Positions 27,784 to 37,532 of a DNA stretch of 64,000 bases are shown piece by piece. Position 1 is the first letter of the stretch, and every line of letters starts with the position of its first letter. Where the stretch lies: the NCBI RefSeq assembly GCF_016924755.1, contig NZ_JAFFJX010000001.1:434001-498000 (forward strand). The letters run 5' to 3'. Both the position numbers and the translations under genes were made by a program. The stretch is from Longitalea arenae (lineage in GTDB: Bacteria; Bacteroidota; Bacteroidia; Chitinophagales; Chitinophagaceae). The notes below the pieces were generated by a model. That model saw only the letters and a list, made by a program, of their open reading frames with translations. It did not search any database and was not told the origin of the DNA.

Positions 27784-28566
27784 CTATGCGTTCTGGGTTT
27801 TCTTCCGTGCTTTTTTCTTTTTAGGTTTTGGCGGCGGGGCATACAGCACCTGGCAATTTTCACAATAGAAGGTGCGGCGTTTGGTTTTGCCCAGGGTCTT
27901 TTTAATAGCCGGTATATTACAGCGGGGGCAGGTCTTCCTGGTATGGATCAGCCAGTGTTTCTTCAGCACAAAAGCTTTTTTCCATTCCAGGAAATCATAA
28001 CTGTAATTGCAGGCTTCCCTGACGAGTTCGGTCAGCTTGCGCGGTGGCAGCACGCCAATTGTATTTTCAGGATGAACGCGGATGCGGAACAGCACTTCAT
28101 TTTTAATGATATTTCCCACGCCCGCAAAAACATTTTGATCCAGTAAAGCATCCACCACCAATTCGTTAGGCCGGGCCTTGAGTTTCTTTTTAGCTTTCTT
28201 TTCGTCCCAGGCCGGATTAAGCACATCGCCGCTCCAATCGTATACTGTATCGGCATCGGCTTCCAGTTCCCTGATGGCACAGGCATACAGGTAGAGATCG
28301 CCGTTACTGAAATGCAGGTGGAGCCGGGGTGTTTTTTTCGTTTGTTCGTTTATGCTGTAAGAGCCGAATAGCAGGAAGTGAACCCGGAGTGTTTTATTTG
28401 GCAAACAGATCAGAAAATGTTTGCCCCAGCTTTTAAAGTCGGTCACTTTTTGATTCACCAACGCCTCTTTATCTATTTTGCTGTTACCGGTGGCCGACAG
28501 GATCTTTTTCCCTACAAAAGATTGTACGGCTTCTTTAAGAATGACAATGCTGGGCCCTTCAGGCAT
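27784..28566 (-). CDS. nei: Endonuclease VIII-like DNA glycosylase (Fpg/Nei family)
   Basis: 260 residues from the ATG at 28566. The frame extends upstream, but the family requires the exposed N-terminal Pro: MPEGPSIVILKEA is the Nei-type start (Pro2, Glu3). Middle signature LLDQNVFAGVGNIIKNEVLF (helix-two-turn-helix) and C-terminal zinc finger CPRC...FYCENC. The enzyme removes oxidised pyrimidines and cleaves the abasic site. The lysine-rich C-terminal tail (KPKKKKARKK) is additional. Cytoplasmic or nucleoid-located base-excision repair. Confidence 0.93.
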   Translation of the reverse strand: MPEGPSIVILKEAVQSFVGKKILSATGNSKIDKEALVNQKVTDFKSWGKHFLICLPNKTLRVHFLLFGSYSINEQTKKTPRLHLHFSNGDLYLYACAIRELEADADTVYDWSGDVLNPAWDEKKAKKKLKARPNELVVDALLDQNVFAGVGNIIKNEVLFRIRVHPENTIGVLPPRKLTELVREACNYSYDFLEWKKAFVLKKHWLIHTRKTCPRCNIPAIKKTLGKTKRRTFYCENCQVLYAPPPKPKKKKARKKTQNA

Positions 28567-28644
28567 AACTGATCGACTATTTATTACAGAATGTTTAACA
28601 GAATGAAAAAGAAGTGGTAGCTGTGTACCCAATTCCACAATCTG

Positions 28645-28839
28645 CTAGGTGGCCTTATCGCGGGTATTGCGGATAAGACCTATACCAGCAAAGAAAAAAA
28701 TAGCGCCCAGTACTCCGTAGAGAATGATTTGCTTAATGTTATGTGTATTGGCGCCACCATTCATAAAGTTTACACCGGCCAGTATAAGTCCCACAATACC
28801 AAGCAGTGCAAGCACCATCCCTAAGACTCTTTTTTCCAT
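28645..28839 (-). CDS. Small two-helix membrane protein
   Basis: 64 residues. Two hydrophobic helices (VLGMVLALLGIVGLILAGV and ILYGVLGAIFFFAGIGLI) joined by a Gly/Asn loop, with a charged C-terminus. Resembles DUF3185-type small proteins found widely in Bacteroidetes. Function unknown. It lies upstream of the Nei-like gene on the same strand. Confidence 0.7.
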   Translation of the reverse strand: MEKRVLGMVLALLGIVGLILAGVNFMNGGANTHNIKQIILYGVLGAIFFFAGIGLIRNTRDKAT

Positions 28840-28987
28840 ATAAATGTTTTATTGTAATATGGCAAAGGCTGTGCCCGGCGCCGGGACTGTACTTTATTGA
28901 TTTACATGGCCAAATTCCATTATATTTGCTATTATATAATTTTTATCTGCAGGAGATGCTCCGCAAACACCTAAATACCATTTCATC

Positions 28988-30238
28988 TTGCGCTTTACAG
29001 AATTCGGTTTTCACCCTGACTTATTAGAAGGCATCGAAGCCTCCAATTACGAGAATGCAACTCCGGTACAGGAGCAGGTTATACCTCCCATCCTGGCCGG
29101 AAAAGATATTATAGCCTCTGCACAGACCGGCACCGGTAAAACGGCTGCTTTTCTGCTTCCGCTGATCCACCGCCTGCTCAATCACCGGATCGAGGGGCAG
29201 GTGGGCGCCCTGGTCATTGTGCCTACCCGTGAGTTGGCAATACAAATTGCGCAGCACCTGGAGGGCCTTGCCTATTTTACCAACCTGAGTTCCATTGCTG
29301 TATATGGGGGCAACGATGGCAGTAACTTCATTACCGAGAAAAAAGCTTTGCAAACAGGTACCGATATCGTGATCTGCACGCCTGGCCGGATGATCGCCCA
29401 CCTGAACATGGGATATGTGCAATTAAAACAATTGCAATTCCTGGTTCTGGACGAGGCCGACCGGATGCTTGATATGGGCTTTTCTGATGATATCAATAAG
29501 ATCATTGCAGCCCTGCCTGCCAAAAGGCAAACCTTGTTGTTTTCGGCTACCATGCCCGAAAAGATCAGGCAGCTGGCCAGGAAGATCCTCACCAATCCGG
29601 CCGAGATCAATATTGCTATTTCAAAACCGCCGGAAAAGATCGTACAGAAAGCGTTTGTAGTGTACGAACCACAAAAGCTTCCCCTGTTGAAGGATATCCT
29701 TAAAAATGTTCCTTTCAAAAGCGCCCTGATCTTTTGCAGCCGGAAGCAAAGTGTAAAATCATTGGTGCGTGAATTGCAACGGGCCCGTTTTCAGATCGCT
29801 GAAATACATAGTGACCTGGAACAGGCGCAACGGGAAGATGTTTTGAACGGTTTTACCAGTGGGCGTATACCCATCTTGGTAGCTACCGATATCCTCAGCC
29901 GCGGGATCGACATCGATACCATTGACCTGGTCATAAACTATGATGTGCCCCGCGATGCAGAAGATTATGTACATCGCATCGGCCGTACGGCCCGGGCAGA
30001 AGCGGATGGTATGGCTTTTACCCTGGTAAGCCAGCCAGAACAGAATAAATTTGCCATCATTGAAAGACTGATCGGTAAGGAAGTTGAAAAAGCGGCAGTA
30101 CCCCAGGAATTCGGCAGCACGCCTGAATACAAACCGCAACTTCGTTCAAAAAATAATGGCGGAAAAAGAAGGCATTTTCACCAGGGAAGACCTCAGGGGA
30201 ATTCCAATAAGGGAAGACCGCGCGGGAATAAGGCGTAA
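28988..30238 (+). CDS. DEAD-box RNA helicase (RhlE-like)
   Basis: 416 residues starting at TTG (28988); no in-frame ATG precedes it, and MRFTEFGFHPDLLEGI matches the family start. Motifs: Q-motif region NYENATPVQEQVI, I AQTGTGKT, Ia PTRELAIQ, II VLDEADRMLD, III SATMP, V TDILSRGIDID, VI HRIGRTAR. A basic Gly/Arg-rich tail (RSKNNGGKRRHFHQGRPQG) favours RNA binding. RhlE-type proteins act in ribosome assembly and RNA turnover. Appears monocistronic. Confidence 0.95.
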   Translation: MRFTEFGFHPDLLEGIEASNYENATPVQEQVIPPILAGKDIIASAQTGTGKTAAFLLPLIHRLLNHRIEGQVGALVIVPTRELAIQIAQHLEGLAYFTNLSSIAVYGGNDGSNFITEKKALQTGTDIVICTPGRMIAHLNMGYVQLKQLQFLVLDEADRMLDMGFSDDINKIIAALPAKRQTLLFSATMPEKIRQLARKILTNPAEINIAISKPPEKIVQKAFVVYEPQKLPLLKDILKNVPFKSALIFCSRKQSVKSLVRELQRARFQIAEIHSDLEQAQREDVLNGFTSGRIPILVATDILSRGIDIDTIDLVINYDVPRDAEDYVHRIGRTARAEADGMAFTLVSQPEQNKFAIIERLIGKEVEKAAVPQEFGSTPEYKPQLRSKNNGGKRRHFHQGRPQGNSNKGRPRGNKA

Positions 30239-30379
30239 ATAAGCCATGAAGAGCAGACCCGGAGCCAACCGGGAATTATCCCGAAGTTAACCCGAAGCAT
30301 CAGTTTCGCCAATAATTAGTTATTCAGTTATTCAACTTAATAACAACCGAACTAAACAGCCTTACGAAATTAGCAGGTT

Positions 30380-31597
30380 TTAAAATAATCTCAACTGCAC
30401 GCCTTTTGACGCCTTTCTCGTTGGTGGTTGTGCTTTGCCCATCACCGTTCTTCCACCATAACGCCAGGATTCGTTGCGTTCCTTTTCTATAAGCTGCTCA
30501 AAATTGTTATTGGGAATGAAACCTTCTTCGGCTCTTTGAGCCAGTTCGGTTAATTTTTTGATGGCCTGCAGTTTATCGCTCTGGCCAATCTTTGCTTTTT
30601 GAACAGCAGTATGTAGAGTGCTGATGGTTTCATCATATACTTTGGTGGGAACAGGGAATGGATGGCCGTCTTTACCACCATGTGCAAACGCAAAACGGGC
30701 CGGGTCTTTGAACCGGGAGTTCGTGCCATGGATCACTTCGCTTACCAATGCCAGTGACTGCAGGGTACGGGGGCCCATACCTTCCAGCAATAACAGTTCT
30801 TCAAAATCAGCCGGCTTTTTTTCATGCGTCAACCACAGCATGGCGCCTAATCTTTTTAAGTCAACATCTTTGGCGCGTACGTCATGATGGGCTGGTAATA
30901 CCAGGTGTTGAATTTCTGACAAGAGTTCGTTAGGAGATTCTTTTGACAGCGTCAATATACCGGAACGGGCAGGCGCTGCCTCTTTATCGACCAGGTTCAG
31001 GATATTATCAGTTTGTAAACCACAGATAGCAGTATGCGGTTCATTCACGAAGGATTGCAGCTGCTGCGAATGCCAGTGATAACGCCTGGCGGTACCTGTA
31101 TCATCATTAAGGCCCTGTTGTATCACGGCCCATTGTCCTTCATTACTTACAATAAAACTATGCAGGTATAATTGGAAGCCATCCTGGATGGCGGTATTAT
31201 CCACTTTAGCGCTCAATTTGCTGGCATGTACCAGCTGCCCGGCATCGAGGCCGGTCTGTTCACCGACGGCGACCAATTCATTAGGTACCTGGCGGGAATG
31301 TTTTCCTTTTCCGCCACAGATATAAATGCCCAGCTCTTTTGCATGTGGATTGATCGCTTTCTTCAACGCTCCTAATACTGAAGTGGTAATGCCTGAAGAA
31401 TGCCAGTCCATACCCATTACAGCGCCGAGGCTTTGGAACCAGCAGGGATCGCTCATCCGCCTGATCCAGTCGGCTTTACCATATTCCATGAGCACCACTT
31501 CTGTAATGGCCAGGCCGAGTTTGGCCATGCGTTCGGCCAGCCAGGGCGGAACAGCGCCATAATGCAAAGGGAGATCAGCAGTGCCGGAGCGTTTCAT
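30380..31597 (-). CDS. DUF763 family protein
   Basis: 405 residues, family of unknown function in archaea and bacteria. It begins MKRSGTADLPLHYGAVPPWL, the strongly conserved family start, with KHSRQVPNEL and FAHGGKDGHPFPVP. Residues about 270-285 (ELLLLEGMGPRTLQSLAL) look like a helix-hairpin-helix, suggesting DNA or RNA binding. It stands alone, convergent with the helicase gene. Assignment to the family is confident; activity unknown. Confidence 0.9.
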   Translation of the reverse strand: MKRSGTADLPLHYGAVPPWLAERMAKLGLAITEVVLMEYGKADWIRRMSDPCWFQSLGAVMGMDWHSSGITTSVLGALKKAINPHAKELGIYICGGKGKHSRQVPNELVAVGEQTGLDAGQLVHASKLSAKVDNTAIQDGFQLYLHSFIVSNEGQWAVIQQGLNDDTGTARRYHWHSQQLQSFVNEPHTAICGLQTDNILNLVDKEAAPARSGILTLSKESPNELLSEIQHLVLPAHHDVRAKDVDLKRLGAMLWLTHEKKPADFEELLLLEGMGPRTLQSLALVSEVIHGTNSRFKDPARFAFAHGGKDGHPFPVPTKVYDETISTLHTAVQKAKIGQSDKLQAIKKLTELAQRAEEGFIPNNNFEQLIEKERNESWRYGGRTVMGKAQPPTRKASKGVQLRLF

Positions 31598-31628
31598 GAT
31601 GCTAACAAAGTTAGTAAAATTATGCTAA

Positions 31629-31709
31629 GAAAAAGGCAAGGAGGCAAGGAGGCAAGAAGGCAAAGGGCAAGAAGGCAAGGAGGAAAGAAGGCAAGAAGGC
31701 AATAGGCGC
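31629..31709. repeat. Purine-rich AAGAAGGCAAGG tandem words
   Basis: Near-tandem units GGCAAGGAGGCAAGAAGGCAA and AAGGCAAGGAGGAAAGAAGG in the long gap (31598-32552) between the DUF763 gene and the receptor gene. Confidence 0.75.
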
Positions 31710-31940
31710 AAAAAGCGGCTCACAACTGACAACTCGATTGAGGACTCGCGACCGTCGACGACTCGCACTTATGAGACTGGTCATCGATTACTGATCGCCG
31801 GATGCCGGCTCACGAGTGCCTATCGCCGATTGGCGGTCGCCGGCTCATGATTGGGGATTGCCCATCGTTCGCGGCTCATGATCATCGGCTCATGGCGCTT
31901 ATTGCCGGTCGCCGACTCATGGTCGGCTTGCGGCTATGAC
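31710..31940. repeat. GC-rich tract of CGGCTCATG / GTCGCCGACTC words
   Basis: Many degenerate copies of GCCGGCTCACGAG, TCGCCGGCTCATGATT, TCGCGGCTCATGATCATCGG and GTCGCCGACTCATGGTCGG, richer in GC than the surrounding DNA. No reading frame resembles a protein. Confidence 0.65.
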
Positions 31941-31993
31941 TCACGCTTCCCCTTTTAGGAAGTTAGGGGCGGCGGAGTTGGAGCTAGCGCAGG

Positions 31994-32017
31994 GGAGTGA
32001 CCGGCGCCGGTCACTCC
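31994..32017. repeat. Perfect 24-base palindrome
   Basis: Dyad centred between 32005 and 32006, arms GGAGTGACCGGC and its complement with no loop. It ends three bases before the ATG of a 67-residue ORF. Could be an operator, a recombination site or a cruciform. Confidence 0.7.
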
Positions 32018-32020
32018 TTC

Positions 32021-32224
32021 ATGGGTTATTTCCAATGCCCGGGATGCAGCCAGGCCCATTCGTTCCGGTTTCGGGTTTTCATCTGGTACCACAGCGATCG
32101 CAAACGCCTTGTAGCGAACGACTGTAACCAACAAGGATATTATATACCGGGGCTCTTTGATCTATACGGATCTTTCTACTGCAATAACCTGCGCTTGCTT
32201 TATCAACAAAAATTTGATGAATGA
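32021..32224 (+). CDS. Possible small Cys-containing protein
   Basis: 67 codons, ATG at 32021. The protein starts MGYFQCPGCSQAHSFRFRVF and has further Cys residues (NDCNQ, SFYCNN), a zinc-ribbon-like CPGC pair at the N-terminus and an aromatic-rich composition unlike a random frame. I do not recognise it. It could be a fragment of a larger gene or a chance ORF. Confidence 0.3.
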   Translation: MGYFQCPGCSQAHSFRFRVFIWYHSDRKRLVANDCNQQGYYIPGLFDLYGSFYCNNLRLLYQQKFDE

Positions 32225-32518
32225 TGTCTGCTACCAAAACTAATTGGTTGTATTTGGTGTTAGGCAACAATGTGTGTGAACAGCAGAATTATGCATGTAA
32301 AAGCATCTTTTGTTGTAGCGAAATAATACAAACAAACAATTGTAAGCAGCGTGGAAGCTATACCGGTGTTTTCATTTAATGATGAAACATTTAGTATTCT
32401 ACCTGGTAAATAGAAATATTAGAACAACAAGTTATAACTCTGCCATGTTATGGCGCAACCGTTAAAAGTAATTTTTTACCGTTGGTGTATACAGCAGTAA
32501 CATCCTGTAACACACTAA

Positions 32519-32526
32519 TACTTTTG
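32519..32526 (+). promoter_or_regulatory. Bacteroidetes -7 element upstream of the receptor gene
   Basis: TACTTTTG, a full TAnnTTTG match 26 bases before the ATG of the outer-membrane receptor. No clear -33 TTG at standard spacing. Confidence 0.5.
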
Positions 32527-32552
32527 CCGACTAAACTGCAAATATTTTATTC

Positions 32553-35027
32553 ATGAAAAAGTTGATTTTGTTAGCATTGCCTTTGTTGTTGTGTGCAGCT
32601 ATAGCCAAAGCACAACAAGTTACCGGTAATGTTAAAGATGATCAGGGAAAGGCCTTGTCCGGAGCAACTGTAGCTATTAAGAAAGTAAAAGACTCTGGAT
32701 TGGTGAAACTGGCAGCAACTAACACAGCCGGTCAATATTCATTCACAGGCATTAATGCCGGTAGTTATTTCGTAGCTGTTTCTTTCACTGGTTATACTGC
32801 CAAAACTTCTGCAGCTTTTGAAGTGAGTGGCACAGGTGATATAACTGTTCCTGATGTAGCGCTCACGAAAAGTTCAGGTCAGTTGAAAGAAGTGGTTGTC
32901 GCTGCCCGTAAGCCCATGGTGGAAGTAAAAGCCGATAAAACCATTTTAAATGTAGAAGGAACTATTAATTCAGTAGGCCAGGATGCCCTCGAACTGTTGC
33001 GCAAAGCACCCGGTGTAGTCGTTGATAAAGACGATAATCTTACCTTAAGTGGAAAAAGCGGCGTTCAGGTATATGTAGACGGGCGCCCTACACCGCTGAC
33101 CGGAAAAGACCTGTCGGATTATCTGAAAACCCTGCAGTCTTCATCTGTTGAAGCCATCGAGATCATAACCAATCCTTCAGCGAAATACGAAGCAGCCGGG
33201 AATGCGGGGATCATCAATATCAGGCTTAAGAAAAATAAGTCCTTTGGTACCAACGGCTCGGTAAATGCAGGTTATAACCAGGGTATTACGCCTAAATACA
33301 ACGGCGGGGTATCGTTAAACCATCGCAATAAGAACGTTAACCTCTTTGGCAATTACAGCTATAGCGATAATACCAACGAGAACAATATCTATTTGCGCCG
33401 TGAAGTGTTAGATACCTTGTTCGATCAAAGATCAAAGTTGAATATCGACAACCGGAGTCACAATTTCAAGGCAGGTATGGATTATTTCCTTAATAAAAGA
33501 AGTACGATCGGGATTATGACGAATGGCTCTTTCTCTGATATGGATCTTAATAACTACAGCCATACCGATATCTCTTATATCCCAACCAAACAGCTCGACA
33601 GGATACTGGTGGCCGATAATACCAATAAGAACACAAAAAATAACATCAATGGCAACCTGAATTACCGGTATGCCGATTCTTCCGGTCACGAACTGAATAT
33701 CGATGCCGACTATGGCGCTTACCGGAATAAAAGCGATCAGTTTCAGCCGAACTTCTACTTCGATCCCGGCAACAACCCCAGCTATAATCGCATATATCAT
33801 ATGTATGCGCCAACAGACATTGATATATACAGCGCTAAAGCCGATTATGAGCAGAACTTTAAGAAAGGCCGCTTGGGGCTGGGCGGTAAAATATCTTTTG
33901 TTGAAAGCAACAATGATTTTGACCGCTACGATGTAGACGATGTGGTTTTAAGGAACAAAAGACTGGATACTTCACGCAGTAATGATTTTGTATATAAGGA
34001 AAACATCAATGCAGGCTATATCAATTATAACAGGCAGTTCAAAGGCTTTATGATCCAGGCGGGTCTGCGGGTTGAGCATACGCATGCTACGGGCCGTTCA
34101 CAGGGTTTTGCCTGGAATGGCAGCGAGTATGTTGAATACGATTCCACCTTTACCCGCGATTATACCAACCTGTTTCCCAGCGCGGCCATCACATTCAATA
34201 AAAAGCCGATGAACCAGTTCAGCTTTACTTTCAGCCGGCGGATTGACAGGCCTAATTATCAAAACCTGAATCCTTTCGAATTCAAACTGGATGAATACAC
34301 GTTCCAAAAAGGAAATACCGAGTTAAGGCCCCAGTACACCAACAGCTTTGGTATTACCCATACATATAAGTACCGGTTAAATACTACGCTGAACTATAGC
34401 CATGTAAAAGATATCTTCGCGCAACTGGTAGATGTAACTGAAAAATCAAAATCGTTTATCACGCAAAAGAACCTGGCAACCCAGGATATTATCAGCCTGA
34501 ACGTCAGCTATCCGTTCCAGTATAAATGGTATAGCATTTTTGGAAACCTGAATGCTTACTATTCACATTATAAGGCTGATCTGGGTGTTGATCGGAAAGT
34601 TGACCTCGATGTATATGCCTTAACCTTCTTTGCACAACAAACTTTCCGTTTGGGCAAAGGCTGGACGGGCGAAATGAGTGGTTTTTATGCTTCTCCTTCC
34701 ATCTGGCAGGGAACTATCAAGAGCAGCGAGATATGGAGTATCGATGGTGGATTATCAAAAACAGTATTGAAGGGCAATGGAACTTTCAAAGCATCTGTAA
34801 GCGATATCTTCAGAACCCTGAAGTGGAGGGGAACCAGCGATTTTGCCGGCCAGCGTACATTGGCCAGCGGTAACTTTGAAAGCCGTCAGCTGAAACTGAA
34901 CTTCACTTACCGATTTGGTAACAGCCAGGTGAAAGCGGCCCGTCAACGTAAAACCGGCCTGGAAGAAGAAAATAAACGTGCGGCAGACAGCCAGGGTGGT
35001 GGTATCGGCGCCGGAAGTCCTAAATAA
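32553..35027 (+). CDS. TonB-receptor-like outer-membrane beta-barrel protein with carboxypeptidase-regulatory domain
   Basis: 824 residues. Signal peptide to AKAQ, a CarboxypepD_reg-like fold (VTGNVKDDQGKALSGATVAI, residues about 22-110), a plug region (VVVAARKPMVEVKADKTILNVEGTINSVGQDALELLRKAPGVVVD) and a long barrel with alternating aromatics, of the OMP_b-brl_3 type. The barrel lacks a classical SusC-like extension and no SusD gene follows, so this is probably not a polysaccharide pair. The C-terminus is a charged/Gly-rich tail. Likely substrate unknown. Followed by a terminator. Confidence 0.9.
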   Translation: MKKLILLALPLLLCAAIAKAQQVTGNVKDDQGKALSGATVAIKKVKDSGLVKLAATNTAGQYSFTGINAGSYFVAVSFTGYTAKTSAAFEVSGTGDITVPDVALTKSSGQLKEVVVAARKPMVEVKADKTILNVEGTINSVGQDALELLRKAPGVVVDKDDNLTLSGKSGVQVYVDGRPTPLTGKDLSDYLKTLQSSSVEAIEIITNPSAKYEAAGNAGIINIRLKKNKSFGTNGSVNAGYNQGITPKYNGGVSLNHRNKNVNLFGNYSYSDNTNENNIYLRREVLDTLFDQRSKLNIDNRSHNFKAGMDYFLNKRSTIGIMTNGSFSDMDLNNYSHTDISYIPTKQLDRILVADNTNKNTKNNINGNLNYRYADSSGHELNIDADYGAYRNKSDQFQPNFYFDPGNNPSYNRIYHMYAPTDIDIYSAKADYEQNFKKGRLGLGGKISFVESNNDFDRYDVDDVVLRNKRLDTSRSNDFVYKENINAGYINYNRQFKGFMIQAGLRVEHTHATGRSQGFAWNGSEYVEYDSTFTRDYTNLFPSAAITFNKKPMNQFSFTFSRRIDRPNYQNLNPFEFKLDEYTFQKGNTELRPQYTNSFGITHTYKYRLNTTLNYSHVKDIFAQLVDVTEKSKSFITQKNLATQDIISLNVSYPFQYKWYSIFGNLNAYYSHYKADLGVDRKVDLDVYALTFFAQQTFRLGKGWTGEMSGFYASPSIWQGTIKSSEIWSIDGGLSKTVLKGNGTFKASVSDIFRTLKWRGTSDFAGQRTLASGNFESRQLKLNFTYRFGNSQVKAARQRKTGLEEENKRAADSQGGGIGAGSPK

Positions 35028-35049
35028 GTGTAGTCTCTATAATAGAAAG

Positions 35050-35079
35050 ATCCTTCCCATAAGCGGGGAGGATTTTTTT
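35050..35079 (+). terminator. Terminator of the receptor gene
   Basis: Stem ATCCTTCCC / GGGGAGGAT (one G-U pair) with a short loop, followed by a run of seven T. About 23 bases after the stop. Confidence 0.85.
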
Positions 35080-35107
35080 ATGCTTACCATTATCTTCCCT
35101 ACTTTGC

Positions 35108-35962
35108 ATGTATAGAAAAAAGCCGTTCACTATGCGTGTATTTGCAGGTTCCCTGTTATTTGCGATAACGATTTCAGCTTTTGTTTACAGTTGTGCGCAT
35201 AACCCCTATGCCAAAACAAACAAACTGTATAAAAAGCAGGCAAAAAAGTATGCTAAAAACCTGCAGCCGGTACCTGCCACCATTTATCTTGATTCAGCTA
35301 TCATGCCTGCATATGCAGTAGGTACAACCAATTTCGATCTGCGCCGGCCTAATTTTGTGATCATTCACCATACGGCACAGAACTCCTGCGAGCAAACGCT
35401 CAAAACGTTCACCCTGCAACGCACCAAGGTAAGCGCCCATTATGTGATCTGTAAAGACGGTACCATACATCATATGCTGAATGATTACCTGCGCGCCTGG
35501 CAGGCCGGTATCAGCAAGTGGGGCAATTTTACCGATATCAACAGCAGCAGCATTGGCATTGAACTGGATAACAATGGGAGCGAACCGTTTCCCGAAACAC
35601 AGATCACCAGCCTTATTAAATTGCTGGATACCCTGAAGAAAAATTATGCCATTCCCACCCCGAATTTTATTGGTCACGCTGATATTGCCCCTGGAAGAAA
35701 AGTGGATCCCAGCGCTTACTTTCCCTGGCATACACTGGCGCAACGCGGCTTTGGTTTATGGTACGATACCACAGCCGTCGTAGTACCCGATCATTTCGAT
35801 GCCCCGCAGGCATTGCGCATCATTGGGTATAATATCAAAGATACACTGGCAGCGATCCGCTCCTTTAAATTGCATTTTGTTCCCCAGGATACGGTTATGA
35901 TCCGCACCCTAACATACGATGACAAAAAGATCCTGCTCGATCTGTCGCGCAGGTATCAATAA
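35108..35962 (+). CDS. N-acetylmuramoyl-L-alanine amidase (Amidase_2), AmiD-like
   Basis: 284 residues. N-terminal hydrophobic segment ending in a lipobox-like VYSC, so a likely lipoprotein. The amidase_2/PGRP fold has zinc ligands in VIIHHTAQ and in FIGHADIAPGRKVDPSAYFPW, plus the conserved SSIGIELDNNG. It cleaves the amide between MurNAc and the peptide of peptidoglycan fragments at an envelope membrane. Convergent with, and directly abutting, the sulfatase gene (0 bases between the two stops). Confidence 0.9.
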   Translation: MYRKKPFTMRVFAGSLLFAITISAFVYSCAHNPYAKTNKLYKKQAKKYAKNLQPVPATIYLDSAIMPAYAVGTTNFDLRRPNFVIIHHTAQNSCEQTLKTFTLQRTKVSAHYVICKDGTIHHMLNDYLRAWQAGISKWGNFTDINSSSIGIELDNNGSEPFPETQITSLIKLLDTLKKNYAIPTPNFIGHADIAPGRKVDPSAYFPWHTLAQRGFGLWYDTTAVVVPDHFDAPQALRIIGYNIKDTLAAIRSFKLHFVPQDTVMIRTLTYDDKKILLDLSRRYQ

Positions 35963-37507
35963 TTAATGTAAGTCGCCAGCCGGTTCGTGATCGTCGTATT
36001 CATCGCGCAGTTTTTGCAATTCCTTTTTTAACTGGTTAACCAGCGACTGGTGTTGTGAAGAATTGATAAGGTTCTTTTGTTCCTGCGGATCCGTTTGCAG
36101 GTCGTATAGTTCCCATTCCTTTACCGTATAGAAATAGATGAGTTTATACCGCTCGCCGCGTATGCCCAGGTGGGGCAATACGGTATGATCCTGTGGGAAT
36201 TCGTAGTAATGATAATATAAGTAGGGACGTTTAAGGTCAGTTTTTTTGCCTGTGATAAGCGGCACCAGACTTTTGCCCTGCATGTTCTCGGGTATGGGGC
36301 TACCTGTAATGTTTAGAATGGTAGGCGCAAAATCTATGTTCTGCACGAGGGCATTACTGGTAGTGGCAGGCTTTATATGGTGCGGCCAGCGCATCAGGAG
36401 GGGCGTTTGCATACTTACATCATACATGAACCGTTTGTCGAACCATCCGTTCTCTCCCAGATAAAATCCCTGGTCGCTGGTATACATAACAGCTGTGTTG
36501 TTAGCCAGGCCCGACCCATCGAGGTAATGCAGCAGCCGGCCTACATTTTCATCGATGGAAGCAACACAGGCCAGGTAATCCTGCATATACCATTGATATT
36601 TCAACTTTAACAGCTCGTTTCCGCGCGGGCGTGCCTGTTGTAATAATTTGCCGCGTTCAGCATAAATGGCTTTTATGTGGCTGCGATCGGGTTCTGCAAT
36701 GCGGTTCATCGTAGCATGATAGTAAGCGATCTCCCCTTCGTCGGGTTTGTTTTCGGCATCGCCCTGTAAATAGGCGGGATCCACTTTCAGGTCACTGCAT
36801 AGCTTCATATTACGCAAGATGCTCATGGTTTGCATTCGCCAGGCGCTGCCACGACCGGCTGTATCAGCGTATAAAGTGGCCGGTTCAGCAAATGTTTTGG
36901 TATGAAATTGTTCCAGGTATTTCAGGGAGGGGATGAAGTTCCTATGCGGCGCTTTATAATGCAACAATAAAACAAAAGGCTTGCTGTTCCTGCGTTGCTT
37001 CAGCCAGCTGATGGCTTCATCGGTGGTTACGTCAGTCGCATAGCCATTGATGGTAATAGTATCACCCTGCATATTGATAAAGCGGGGATCAAAGTACAGG
37101 CCTTGCCCGGGGAGTATTTTCCAATAATCAAAACCAGTGGGGTAGGAGTGCAAATGCCATTTGCCGATCAGCGCCGTTTCATAGCCTGCCTGTTGTAAGC
37201 GTTTGGGCAGGGTGAGCCTGCTGCTGTCGAAGCGGGTGTAATTATCCTTTACCCCATTTTTATGTGAATGCTGTCCGGTTAGTAAGGTAGCCCGGGCCGG
37301 ACTGCAAATGGAATTGCCCACAAAACAACGCGTAAAACGAATGCCTTCCCTGGCTATGCGATCGATGGAAGGCGTTTGTAAAAGACTTTTATCATAAGCG
37401 CTTATTGCCTGCGCATCATGATCATCGCTCATGATATAGATGACATTCGGGCGTTGGGCAAAGCCATACAAGGAAAACATCATGCATAACAATGATAATA
37501 ATTTCAT
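35963..37507 (-). CDS. Sulfatase (formylglycine type)
   Basis: 514 residues from the ATG at 37507, where a signal peptide begins (MKLLSLLCMMFSLYGFAQ); the frame remains open 14 codons upstream. The sulfatase signature C68-S-P-A-R in GNSICSPARATLLTGQHSHKNG gives the Cys to be converted to formylglycine by an anaerobic or FGE-type maturase. Metal-binding YIMSDDHD, GKWHLHSYP and TSDQGFYLGENGWFDKR are also present. Periplasmic; probably removes sulfate from a host or algal glycan. No SusC/SusD genes accompany it. Confidence 0.92.
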   Translation of the reverse strand: MKLLSLLCMMFSLYGFAQRPNVIYIMSDDHDAQAISAYDKSLLQTPSIDRIAREGIRFTRCFVGNSICSPARATLLTGQHSHKNGVKDNYTRFDSSRLTLPKRLQQAGYETALIGKWHLHSYPTGFDYWKILPGQGLYFDPRFINMQGDTITINGYATDVTTDEAISWLKQRRNSKPFVLLLHYKAPHRNFIPSLKYLEQFHTKTFAEPATLYADTAGRGSAWRMQTMSILRNMKLCSDLKVDPAYLQGDAENKPDEGEIAYYHATMNRIAEPDRSHIKAIYAERGKLLQQARPRGNELLKLKYQWYMQDYLACVASIDENVGRLLHYLDGSGLANNTAVMYTSDQGFYLGENGWFDKRFMYDVSMQTPLLMRWPHHIKPATTSNALVQNIDFAPTILNITGSPIPENMQGKSLVPLITGKKTDLKRPYLYYHYYEFPQDHTVLPHLGIRGERYKLIYFYTVKEWELYDLQTDPQEQKNLINSSQHQSLVNQLKKELQKLRDEYDDHEPAGDLH

Positions 37508-37532
37508 AAGCAGCGCTTTTTGGGGGCGTCTA

